In this document: piece after piece, positions 1-5,955 of the stretch
Numbering within the stretch: the first letter of the stretch is position 1
Layout of the letters: each line of letters starts with the position of its first letter
Assembly (NCBI GenBank): GCA_002454125.1
Contig: DKII01000109.1
Coordinates: 1 to 16,654 of the forward strand
DNA from: Novosphingobium sp. UBA6722
Lineage (GTDB): Bacteria > Pseudomonadota > Alphaproteobacteria > Sphingomonadales > Sphingomonadaceae
Length of the DNA stretch: 16,654 bases
Direction of reading: 5' to 3'
Program-made: the position numbers and the translations under genes
Notes under the pieces: generated by a model
Seen by the model: only the letters and a program-made list of their open reading frames with translations
Told to the model about the DNA's origin: nothing
The model's database searches: none

Positions 1-105
1 TTCGTCAAAGCCGTTGTCGCGGATCGCTTCCATCACCGACAGGCCGGCCGAAGCCTCGACCGTCTTTTCCTCACCAGCCCGATTGACCACTACCAGCTTC
101 GGCAT
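1..105 (-). CDS. 2Fe-2S ferredoxin, N-terminal part (cut by window edge)
   Basis: Only the first 35 codons are present; the gene runs off the left edge. The readable protein begins MPKLVVVNRAGEEKTVEAS and continues with GLSVMEAIRDNGFDE. This is the usual opening of alphaproteobacterial adrenodoxin-type [2Fe-2S] ferredoxins, which pass electrons to cytochrome P450s, Rieske oxygenases or Fe-S assembly enzymes. The four cluster cysteines would follow just after this segment and lie outside the window, so they cannot be checked. The start is an ATG at 105-103 with a purine-rich AGAGGA ribosome binding site at 115-120. The gene is divergent from the DNA glycosylase at 194. The family is inferred from the N-terminus only. 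Confidence 0.75.
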   Translation of the reverse strand, partial: MPKLVVVNRAGEEKTVEASAGLSVMEAIRDNGFDE

Positions 106-193
106 CGCGTCGTTTCCTCTTCACTGCACCCTATCGGCACTTCGCCGGGGCTGCTAACCAACGCGCTTTCCTTTGGCAAGCAGGACCATTGGT

Positions 194-811
194 GTGGGAT
201 TGACCGCAGAGCAGCTCAAGCATGGCCTCGATAGCGTGGCCGCCATCGAACCGCGCTTTGCCAGCGCCCTGGCCCGCACCGGCTATCCCGAGCCGCGGAT
301 CCGCCCGCGCGGCTATGGCACGCTGATGCGTACGATCGTCGGCCAGCAGGTCAGCGTGGCGGCGGCGGCATCGATGTGGCGCAAGTTCGAAGACCACCTG
401 GGGCCCGAATTGCCGCCCGAAAAGGTGCTGGCATCCGATTTCGACACCCTGCGCGCCTGCGGCCTGTCCAAGCAGAAGCAGGGCTATATGCGCTCGCTGT
501 GCGAACTGGTGGTGGGCGGCGAACTCGATTTCGATTCGCTGCCAGCCGACGACGAGGAAGCGATCGCCCAGCTGACCCAGATCAAGGGCATCGGGCGCTG
601 GTCAGCCGAGATCTACCTGCTCTTCGCCGAAGGCCGCGGCGATATCTGGCCGGCCGGCGATCTGGCGGTTCAGGCGGGCCTGCATAAGCTGCTCGACCTG
701 CCCGAACGCCCCAGCGAAAAACTGACCCGCGAAATGGCCGAAGCCTGGCGCCCGCACCGCGGCGCGACCGCGATCTTCACCTGGCATTGCTATAATAATC
801 CGGCGCTTTAA
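194..811 (+). CDS. DNA-3-methyladenine glycosylase, AlkA/HhH-GPD family
   Basis: This base-excision-repair enzyme removes alkylated bases such as 3-methyladenine from DNA. The reading frame gives 205 residues from GTG 194. The hallmark helix-hairpin-helix is visible as IKGIGRWSAEIYLL (K131-G-I-G-R-W136), followed by IWPAGDLAVQ, whose Asp156 is the expected catalytic aspartate of the GPD motif. An upstream GQQVSVAAA segment also fits the family. The size is that of the short alphaproteobacterial form, without the extra N-terminal domain of E. coli AlkA. I chose GTG 194 because AGGA at 182-185 lies 8 bases before it. A TTG at 173 extends the frame by 7 codons but has no ribosome binding site. 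The gene stands alone, divergent from the ferredoxin and followed 74 bases later by an S9 peptidase. Confidence 0.88.
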   Translation: MGLTAEQLKHGLDSVAAIEPRFASALARTGYPEPRIRPRGYGTLMRTIVGQQVSVAAAASMWRKFEDHLGPELPPEKVLASDFDTLRACGLSKQKQGYMRSLCELVVGGELDFDSLPADDEEAIAQLTQIKGIGRWSAEIYLLFAEGRGDIWPAGDLAVQAGLHKLLDLPERPSEKLTREMAEAWRPHRGATAIFTWHCYNNPAL

Positions 812-828
812 GCTGCTGCGCAACACGC

Positions 829-856
829 TTGATAAGGGTCGCGGAGCGTGTATTGT
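829..856 (+). promoter_or_regulatory. Putative sigma-70-type promoter of the S9 peptidase gene
   Basis: TTGATA at 829-834 (5 of 6 matches to the -35 consensus) and TATTGT at 851-856 (4 of 6 matches to -10) are separated by 16 bases. They lie 30 bases before the ribosome binding site of the peptidase gene. The -10 box falls inside the inverted repeat at 848-869. This is a consensus match by eye only. Confidence 0.4.
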
Positions 857-869
857 CTAAGCAATACAC
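848..869. promoter_or_regulatory. Inverted repeat over the -10 region, candidate operator or leader hairpin
   Basis: GTGTATTG (848-855) and CAATACAC (862-869) are perfect 8-base inverted arms separated by TCTAAG. The left arm overlaps the proposed -10 box, so a bound dimeric repressor would block transcription. Alternatively the arms form a short hairpin at the 5' end of the transcript. The spacing and symmetry suit a helix-turn-helix dimer; the regulator is unknown. Confidence 0.45.
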
Positions 870-885
870 TAACGGGAGACCTTTC

Positions 886-2913
886 ATGTTCAAAGTAAAA
901 CCGGCGCTGGCCGCCGTGCTGGCCGCCACAGCCCTGGCGGCCCCGGCCACGCTCAATGCCGATGCCGCCAACCCGCTGATCCCGCGCCAGGCGCTGTTCG
1001 GCAATCCGGTCAAGTCGGCCGGGCGGATCAGCCCGGATGGCCAGTGGCTGAGCTGGCTTGCGCCGGTGAACGGGGTGATGAACATCTGGGTTGCCCCCGC
1101 GAACAATCTGGCCGCCGCCAAGGCGATCAGCAGCAGCAAGGACCGCCCGATCCGGCAATACTTCTGGGCGCCCGACAGCCAGTCGGTCCTCTATATCCAG
1201 GACAAGGGCGGGGATGAGAACTTCCTGCTTTATGGCATCGATCCCAAGACCGGGACCGAACGCAACCTGACGCCGTTCGAGAAGACCCGCGTCACCCTGG
1301 TCGGCGCCTCGACCCTCCATCGCGACCGGATTCTGGTTGGCCTGAACAACCGCGATCCGCGCTACCATGACATCCACAGCCTTGATCTCAAGACCGGCAA
1401 GCTGACCGAGGTGCTGCGCAACGATGGCGGCTATGCCGATTTCACGGCTGACAACAACCTGGTGATCCGCCTGGCCAGCAAGGCCAATGCCAAGGGCGGG
1501 CTCGATTATTTCCGGGTCACCAATGGCAAGGTCGATGCCCAGCCGTTCGGCAGCACGGGCCTTGAGGATTCGCTGACCACGGCTCCCGCCGGGTTCACCA
1601 CCGATGGCAAGACGCTCTACTGGCTCGACAGCCGCGGCCGCAACACCGCGGCGCTGATTGCTGAGGATGTGGCCACCGGCAAGAAGCGGATCGTTGCCCA
1701 GGATGCCCGCGCCGATATCGGCGGCACGCTGAGCGATCCCGTCACCGGCGAGGTTGAGGCCTATTCGGTCGACTACCTGCAGAACGAATGGACCGCGATC
1801 GATCCCGATATCGCCAAGTCGCTGGCCTTCCTGAAATCGAAGCTGAAGGGCGAATTCTTCGTTGCCTCGCGCACCGACAAGGATGACCGCTGGATTGTAG
1901 GCAACGATCCGGTCACCGAACCGGGTCGGACCTGGCTCTACGATCGCAAGAAGGGCACCCTGACCGAGTTCTACAATCCCCGGCCCGATCTGGTCGGCGC
2001 GCCGCTGCCGGCGATGTATGCGCGCGAGATCAAGTCGCGCGACGGCCTGAACCTCGTCTCCTACCTGACCCTGCCCCATGGCAGCGATCCCGATGGCGAT
2101 GGCGTGCCGAACAAGGCGGTGCCGATGGTGCTGCTGGTCCACGGCGGCCCGTGGGGGCGGGACAGCTTTGGCAGCGACCGTTACCACCAGCTCCTCGCCA
2201 ACCGCGGCTACGCCGTGCTGGCGGTCAACTTCCGCGCCTCGACCGGGTTCGGCAAGGACTTCATCTCGGCTGGCGACCTGCAATGGGGCCGCAAGATGCA
2301 TGATGACCTGATCGACGCGGTTGACTGGGCCATCGCGAAGAACATCGCGATCCCGGACAAGGTGGCAATCATGGGCGGGTCCTATGGCGGCTATGCCACG
2401 CTGGCCGGGGTGACCTTCACCCCCACCAAGTTCGCCTGCGGGGTGGACATCGTCGGCCCATCGAACCTTGAAACCCTGCTCAAGACGATCCCGCCATACT
2501 GGGCTTCGATCCGCGAGCAGTTTGTCCAGCGCATGGGCAACCCCGATACGCCCGAAGGCGTGGCGCTGCTGCGCGAGCGTTCGCCACTCTACAAGGCGGG
2601 CGATATCGTCCGGCCGCTGCTGATCGGCCAGGGCGCGAACGATCCGCGCGTCAACCAGGCCGAAAGCGACCAGATCGTCGCGGCGATGAAGGCACGGGGC
2701 ATCCCGGTCAGTTATGTGCTGTTCCCGGATGAAGGCCACGGCTTTGCCAAGCCCGCCAACAACATCGCCTTCACGGCCGTGGCCGAGAACTTCCTCGCCA
2801 CCTGCCTGGGCGGACGGGCCGAACCGATTGGCGATACCGTGAAGAAATCGACCGCCAAGATCGTCGAAGGCGCGGCCCATGTGCAGGGGCTGAGCGAGGC
2901 GCTGGCCAAGTAG
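886..2913 (+). CDS. Exported S9 family (prolyl oligopeptidase-type) serine peptidase
   Basis: This is a predicted periplasmic serine exopeptidase of the dipeptidyl/acylaminoacyl peptidase type, acting on short peptides. The 675-residue protein starts with a signal peptide (MFKVKPALAAVLAATALAAP, then an Ala-rich stretch to about residue 27). An N-terminal beta-propeller region follows to about residue 390, with repeated segments such as RISPDGQWLSW, FWAPDSQSVLYI and FTTDGKTLYWLD. The C-terminal alpha/beta hydrolase domain carries the triad: Ser499 in GGSYGG, Asp586 in GANDPRVNQ and His618 in DEGHGF. The HGGPWGRD oxyanion segment is also present. ATG 886 is preferred because GGGAGA at 874-879 precedes it by 6 bases and the signal peptide starts there. 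The frame is open upstream to 829 without a ribosome binding site. Substrate specificity cannot be read from the sequence. Confidence 0.93.
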   Translation: MFKVKPALAAVLAATALAAPATLNADAANPLIPRQALFGNPVKSAGRISPDGQWLSWLAPVNGVMNIWVAPANNLAAAKAISSSKDRPIRQYFWAPDSQSVLYIQDKGGDENFLLYGIDPKTGTERNLTPFEKTRVTLVGASTLHRDRILVGLNNRDPRYHDIHSLDLKTGKLTEVLRNDGGYADFTADNNLVIRLASKANAKGGLDYFRVTNGKVDAQPFGSTGLEDSLTTAPAGFTTDGKTLYWLDSRGRNTAALIAEDVATGKKRIVAQDARADIGGTLSDPVTGEVEAYSVDYLQNEWTAIDPDIAKSLAFLKSKLKGEFFVASRTDKDDRWIVGNDPVTEPGRTWLYDRKKGTLTEFYNPRPDLVGAPLPAMYAREIKSRDGLNLVSYLTLPHGSDPDGDGVPNKAVPMVLLVHGGPWGRDSFGSDRYHQLLANRGYAVLAVNFRASTGFGKDFISAGDLQWGRKMHDDLIDAVDWAIAKNIAIPDKVAIMGGSYGGYATLAGVTFTPTKFACGVDIVGPSNLETLLKTIPPYWASIREQFVQRMGNPDTPEGVALLRERSPLYKAGDIVRPLLIGQGANDPRVNQAESDQIVAAMKARGIPVSYVLFPDEGHGFAKPANNIAFTAVAENFLATCLGGRAEPIGDTVKKSTAKIVEGAAHVQGLSEALAK

Positions 2914-2929
2914 AATTGCCACTCGACAG

Positions 2930-2965
2930 AACTCCCTGCGCCGCGATAGAGGGGCGCAGGGAGTT
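2930..2965 (+). promoter_or_regulatory. 13-bp hairpin holding the ribosome binding site of the SDR gene
   Basis: AACTCCCTGCGCC (2930-2942) and GGCGCAGGGAGTT (2953-2965) are perfectly complementary, with a 10-base loop. The AGGGAG ribosome binding site for the ATG at 2972 (2958-2963, spacing 8) is entirely within the right arm. The hairpin lies 16 bases after the peptidase stop codon but has no T-run after it, so it is not a standard intrinsic terminator. It may terminate weakly, sequester the ribosome binding site, or both. Confidence 0.6.
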
Positions 2966-2971
2966 ACTGAC

Positions 2972-3778
2972 ATGACTGTAAGGAAGGCAATCTTCATCAC
3001 CGGTGGTGGTTCGGGCATTGGCCGGGCCGTGGCGCAGAAATTTGCCGCCAATGGCTGGTTCGTCGGCCTGGCCGACATCAGCGAGAGCGGGATGAAGGAA
3101 ACGGCGGCGCTGCTGCCGGCCGGATCATCCTTCCAGCACAAACTCGATGTGCGGGATCGCGCTGGTTGGGATGCGGCGCTCGAGGCCTTCGCCAAGGCAG
3201 CCGGCGGCAAGATCGATGTCGTCTTCAACAATGCCGGCATTCCGCTGGGCGGCGCGCTGATCGAGAACAAGCCCGAGGAAATCGAGCGCTGCCTCGATAT
3301 CAATCTCAAGGGCGTGCTGTTCGGTGCCCAGGCCGCCTACCCCTGGCTCAAGGCCAGCGCGCCGGGTTCGTGCCTGCTCAACACCGCCAGCGCTGCCGGG
3401 ATCTATGGCACGCCGGGCGCCTCGGTCTATTCCGCCACCAAGTTCGGCGTGCGCGCCATCACCGAAAGCCTGGATGGCGAATGGGCCGAAGACGGAATCA
3501 AGGTCGCCAGCCTGATGCCGGGCTTCATCGACACCCCGCTGATCGACATGACCTCGAACCAGGGCAGCAACGAGGCCATCCGGCAGCGCGTACAGGAAGC
3601 CGGGCTGGAGATCACCCCGGTCAGCGAAGTGGCCGAAACCGCCTGGGCCGCCGTCCATGGCGACCAGCTCCACAACCGTGTCGGCAAGACCGCCCACCGC
3701 ATCGCCTTCGCCGCCCGCTGGCTGCCCGGGCGCGTGCGCAAACAGATGCGCTCAAGCGCGCGGCCGCTGGGGAAGTAG
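2972..3778 (+). CDS. SDR family NAD(P)-dependent oxidoreductase
   Basis: This is a classical short-chain dehydrogenase/reductase, a cytoplasmic enzyme that interconverts alcohols and carbonyls with NAD(P)(H). The 268-residue protein shows the N-terminal Rossmann motif TGGGSGIG (about residues 10-17), NNAG at 86-89, the catalytic Ser140 in NTASAAG and the YxxxK pair Y153/K157 in YSATK. PGFIDTP follows. Length and motif spacing are typical. An acidic residue after the second strand (LADISE, about residue 33) is compatible with NAD preference, which is inference. The C-terminus is basic (RKQMRSSARP). ATG 2972 is supported by AGGGAG 8 bases upstream, which lies inside a strong hairpin. The substrate is unknown. 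Confidence 0.9.
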   Translation: MTVRKAIFITGGGSGIGRAVAQKFAANGWFVGLADISESGMKETAALLPAGSSFQHKLDVRDRAGWDAALEAFAKAAGGKIDVVFNNAGIPLGGALIENKPEEIERCLDINLKGVLFGAQAAYPWLKASAPGSCLLNTASAAGIYGTPGASVYSATKFGVRAITESLDGEWAEDGIKVASLMPGFIDTPLIDMTSNQGSNEAIRQRVQEAGLEITPVSEVAETAWAAVHGDQLHNRVGKTAHRIAFAARWLPGRVRKQMRSSARPLGK

Positions 3779-3790
3779 GAAGACACATCC

Positions 3791-3812
3791 AGTTTTGTTC
3801 TAGTTTTGTTCT
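3791..3812. repeat. Tandem 11-bp direct repeat at the left edge of the accessory islet
   Basis: AGTTTTGTTCT occurs twice without a gap (3791-3801 and 3802-3812), starting 12 bases after the SDR stop codon, where the sequence changes from GC-rich to AT-rich. It could be a scar of integration, a slippage product or a regulator site. No matching copy was noticed at the right edge of the islet near 5020-5040. Confidence 0.6.
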
Positions 3813-3838
3813 TTCCTACAAGGTCTTAGAATGATAGC

Positions 3839-3872
3839 CTCATCGCCAATTCAATTGGAGTTTGGCGATGAG
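3839..3872 (+). promoter_or_regulatory. Hairpin burying the toxin start codon
   Basis: CTCATCGCCAA (3839-3849) pairs perfectly over 11 bases with TTGGCGATGAG (3862-3872). The right arm contains the toxin ATG (3868-3870). The 12-base loop (3850-3861) exposes the GGAG ribosome binding site at 3857-3860. A TAGAAT box at 3827-3832 (5 of 6 matches to -10) would place the transcription start close to 3839, so the mRNA could begin with this hairpin. The -35 region is not convincing. The structure is seen directly; its effect of lowering toxin translation is inference. Confidence 0.6.
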
Positions 3873-4617
3873 TCCCCAAGGGTTGCTTCTTGCTGGCAAG
3901 AGCAGGTTTGAGATTTACCTGCGCACAGGCGTGGTGCTGACCAGCTCTGGCTCGTCATTGGCACTGAAGTACAATCCTTGGCACGATATTGAGGATGGTC
4001 GGTTCACCCGTGCGGGAATGGGCCGAAAGGTACCACCCCGGTTTGGCGGATTTGCGGGTGGCGGCGGTGGCTTTGGCGGCGCGGGGGCATCCGGCTCGTG
4101 GCAAGAACCAAAGCGGCCAGCTGAGAAGCCCCCAAAAAAGCCGACCAGTGCGACAGCAGCCGGTGACAACAAAACTCCAGGCGACACCAAAAATCCGGTC
4201 GTCGAGACTTTCACGCGCAATGGCTATGCCTTTGGTGTAGATGCGCAATTCCGGACTCGGCGGGTGACAGGTACCTTAACGCCCGGTCCGCATTCGTCCC
4301 GTTCACGCAGCATGCAGTCTGGAGCCGGGCGTCCAGACCGGAGACAGAGCGATGACGGTGGCCATTACATCGCCGTTCGATTCAACGGCCCCCGCGAAAA
4401 GTTTAATCACTTCGCCCAAGACGCCAACTTCAATCGCGGTCAGTACCGTGCACTTGAAGATCAGTGGGCCAAGGCAATTGCCCGCGGAGAAAAGGTACTC
4501 GTAGACTTAAAACCAGCGTATCGAGGAAGTTCACAACGCCCCAGTTCAATCCTTATCGTCTGGACCACCGGCACTTCCCGCAAGAGAATGCGACTGAAAA
4601 ATGAGCGTGGAGGCTGA
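3868..4617 (+). CDS. Small polymorphic-type toxin with C-terminal DNA/RNA non-specific endonuclease domain
   Basis: The 249-residue basic protein appears to have two parts. The front has FEIYLRTG (14-21), a KYNPWHDIEDGRFTRAG segment (34-49) and a glycine-rich stretch FGGFAGGGGGFGG (58-70), followed by a Lys/Pro/Thr-rich linker (about 78-105). The back (about 118-249) resembles the Endonuclease_NS_2 type of beta-beta-alpha metal nuclease. It contains DDGGHYIAVRFNGP with the expected catalytic His166, then AQDANFNRGQYRALEDQWAKA with candidate metal-binding Asn189 in FNRG, then EKVLVDLKPAYRG and SQRPSSILIVW. No signal peptide, LXG, PAAR or Rhs domain is visible. ATG 3868 is chosen for GGAG 7 bases upstream; a TTG at 3862 lacks spacing. 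The immunity-type gene begins 1 base after its stop. Base composition is more AT-rich than the flanking genes, suggesting transfer. The target (DNA or RNA) and the delivery route are unknown. Confidence 0.72.
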   Translation: MSPQGLLLAGKSRFEIYLRTGVVLTSSGSSLALKYNPWHDIEDGRFTRAGMGRKVPPRFGGFAGGGGGFGGAGASGSWQEPKRPAEKPPKKPTSATAAGDNKTPGDTKNPVVETFTRNGYAFGVDAQFRTRRVTGTLTPGPHSSRSRSMQSGAGRPDRRQSDDGGHYIAVRFNGPREKFNHFAQDANFNRGQYRALEDQWAKAIARGEKVLVDLKPAYRGSSQRPSSILIVWTTGTSRKRMRLKNERGG

Positions 4618-4618
4618 C

Positions 4619-5017
4619 ATGGGAAACAAAGCAAGTCCGACCGCAGCGCAGCTATATCAACGCATGGCCGAAACAATGGTGGAAGCCTTGGAAACAGACG
4701 GCAAGCTTTTATGTCTCGCCGAAGCGGGGCAAGCATGGGCAAGCGTCGCTGTGTTCTCAAGCGACAATCAGGCAGTGCAATATCACGAAATTGACACCGA
4801 AGATGAGGAAGATGTTCTTTCGGAACTTGTTATGCAAGCCTGGGAAGCCGAACCGCCACGAAACCGCTGGTCCATGATGGAACTCGTGGTAGAAGACGGT
4901 CAATTCGATGCCGAGTTCACCTTTCCAGATGAATTCGATGCCGACGAGGATGAATTCGAACGCAGGAATCGGATCGTTCGCAAGCACTTTGGCGACAAGC
5001 CCATCAAATATGACTGA
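4619..5017 (+). CDS. YezG/DUF600-like immunity protein
   Basis: This is the probable cognate immunity protein that binds and neutralises the nuclease encoded just upstream. The acidic 132-residue protein has the layout I know from the YezG (DUF600) family: an N-terminal helix (QLYQRMAETMVEALE), a strand with AWASVAVFSSDNQAVQYHEI, a central helix ending in NRW, the segment MMELVVEDGQFDAEFTFPDE, and a C-terminal ERRNRIVRKHFG helix. YezG-family proteins are known antitoxins of nuclease toxins, for example beside YeeF in Bacillus subtilis. The start is ATG 4619 with GGAGG at 4609-4613, 5 bases away and inside the end of the toxin gene, so the two are translationally coupled. An in-frame ATG at 4601 lacks a ribosome binding site. 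Family assignment is from pattern recognition without a profile search. Confidence 0.72.
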   Translation: MGNKASPTAAQLYQRMAETMVEALETDGKLLCLAEAGQAWASVAVFSSDNQAVQYHEIDTEDEEDVLSELVMQAWEAEPPRNRWSMMELVVEDGQFDAEFTFPDEFDADEDEFERRNRIVRKHFGDKPIKYD

Positions 5018-5038
5018 TGACCTTAGTCAATCGATTGG

Positions 5039-5329
5039 TCACACAACCCCCGCCAGCCACTCCACCATCGCCGCGTCACGCGCGGAAACGCCGCCGGCAT
5101 CGTGCGTGGTCAGCGTGATCTCCACCCGGTTGTAGACGTTGAACCATTCCGGGTGGTGATCGGCCTTGTCGGCATAGAGCGCGACGCGGGTCATGAAGCC
5201 GAAGGCTTCGTTGAAGTCCGCGAACTTGAACGTGCGCTCCAGCGCCAGGCCGTCGGCGCGGAGCTGCCAGGCCGGGTGCCGCGTCAGCAGGTCGGACAGT
5301 TCGGTATCGGTCAGGCGGGCAATGGACAT
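5039..5329 (-). CDS. phhB: 4a-hydroxytetrahydrobiopterin dehydratase (pterin-4a-carbinolamine dehydratase)
   Basis: PhhB dehydrates 4a-hydroxytetrahydrobiopterin, recycling the pterin cofactor of aromatic amino acid hydroxylases; it may also serve in pterin/molybdopterin metabolism. The 96-residue protein has the family core ADKADHHPEWFNVYNRVEITLTTHDAGGVSARD, with the DHHPEW catalytic histidines and the VEITLTTHDAGG strand-turn. An FNEAFGFMTRVAL helix precedes the core. Size is standard. The start at 5329 is supported by AGGAG at 5336-5340 with a 6-base spacing, although the frame stays open upstream to 5464. The gene is divergent from ccmA (47 bases between starts) and convergent with the toxin-immunity islet. 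GC content returns to the genome style here, marking the right border of the islet. Confidence 0.93.
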   Translation of the reverse strand: MSIARLTDTELSDLLTRHPAWQLRADGLALERTFKFADFNEAFGFMTRVALYADKADHHPEWFNVYNRVEITLTTHDAGGVSARDAAMVEWLAGVV

Positions 5330-5376
5330 GAGCGGCTCCTTGGCAGTGCGCCCGCTTTCCCCTATCGCGCTGGGCG

Positions 5377-5955
5377 ATGCAAGCGTGCCGCCTGACTGCG
5401 AACAACCTGGCCTGCCAGCGCGGCGAGCGGTTGCTGTTCCGTGGCCTCGCGCTGGAGCTGGCATCGGGGGAGGCGCTGCAGGTCAAGGGCGCCAACGGCA
5501 TTGGCAAGTCCAGCCTGATCCGCATCCTTGCCGGACTGCTGCGCCCGCTGGTCGGCACCGTCGAACGCGCAGGCAGTGTCGGCCTGCTCGACGAGCGCCC
5601 TGCCCTCGATCCCGGCCTGCCATTGGGCAAATCGCTGGGCTTCTGGCAGCGGCTCGATGGACCGGGCGATGCAGAGCTGGCCCAGCTTGGCCTCTCCGGC
5701 CTACTCGAAGTGCCGGTACGCTATCTATCCACCGGGCAGAAGAAGCGCGCTGCGCTGGCCCGGCTGCTGGGGCAGGAAGCCCCGATCTGGCTGCTCGATG
5801 AGCCGCTCAACGGCCTCGACACGCGCGGCGTTGCGATGGTCGAGGAACTGGTCGCGCAGCACTGCGCGCAAGGCGGGATTGCCCTGGCTGCCTCACACCA
5901 GCCGATCGCCCTGCCGGGCGGCGCGGCGATCGATCTGGCGGACTTTACCGCATGA
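5377..5955 (+). CDS. ccmA: Heme ABC exporter ATP-binding protein CcmA
   Basis: This is the ATPase of the CcmABCD system I for cytochrome c maturation; with CcmB and CcmC it drives release of heme-loaded CcmE on the periplasmic side. The 192-residue protein has Walker A GANGIGKSS (38-46), the ABC signature LSTGQKKR (117-124), Walker B IWLLDEP (137-143) with NGLD, and the switch histidine H174 in ASHQP. LSTGQKKR and the NGIGKSSL loop are typical of CcmA. The frame begins at ATG 5377 with only a weak ribosome binding site. The stop overlaps the ccmB start by 4 bases (ATGA at 5952-5955), so the pair is translationally coupled. No ccmC or ccmD follows; the next gene is convergent. Confidence 0.92.
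   Translation: MQACRLTANNLACQRGERLLFRGLALELASGEALQVKGANGIGKSSLIRILAGLLRPLVGTVERAGSVGLLDERPALDPGLPLGKSLGFWQRLDGPGDAELAQLGLSGLLEVPVRYLSTGQKKRAALARLLGQEAPIWLLDEPLNGLDTRGVAMVEELVAQHCAQGGIALAASHQPIALPGGAAIDLADFTA

Noticed and set aside
791..796. Perfect TATAAT near the end of the DNA glycosylase gene
   Set aside because: No -35 box at a suitable distance; the TTGATA/TATTGT pair at 829-856 is better placed.
808..3309. Long open frame (833 codons) on the minus strand across the S9 peptidase and part of the SDR gene
   Set aside because: It is antisense to genes with full catalytic motifs, has no recognisable domains, and is a typical high-GC shadow frame.
3915..4248. Overlapping minus-strand frames within the toxin gene
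   Set aside because: They are antisense to the nuclease gene, with no ribosome binding sites and no recognisable protein.
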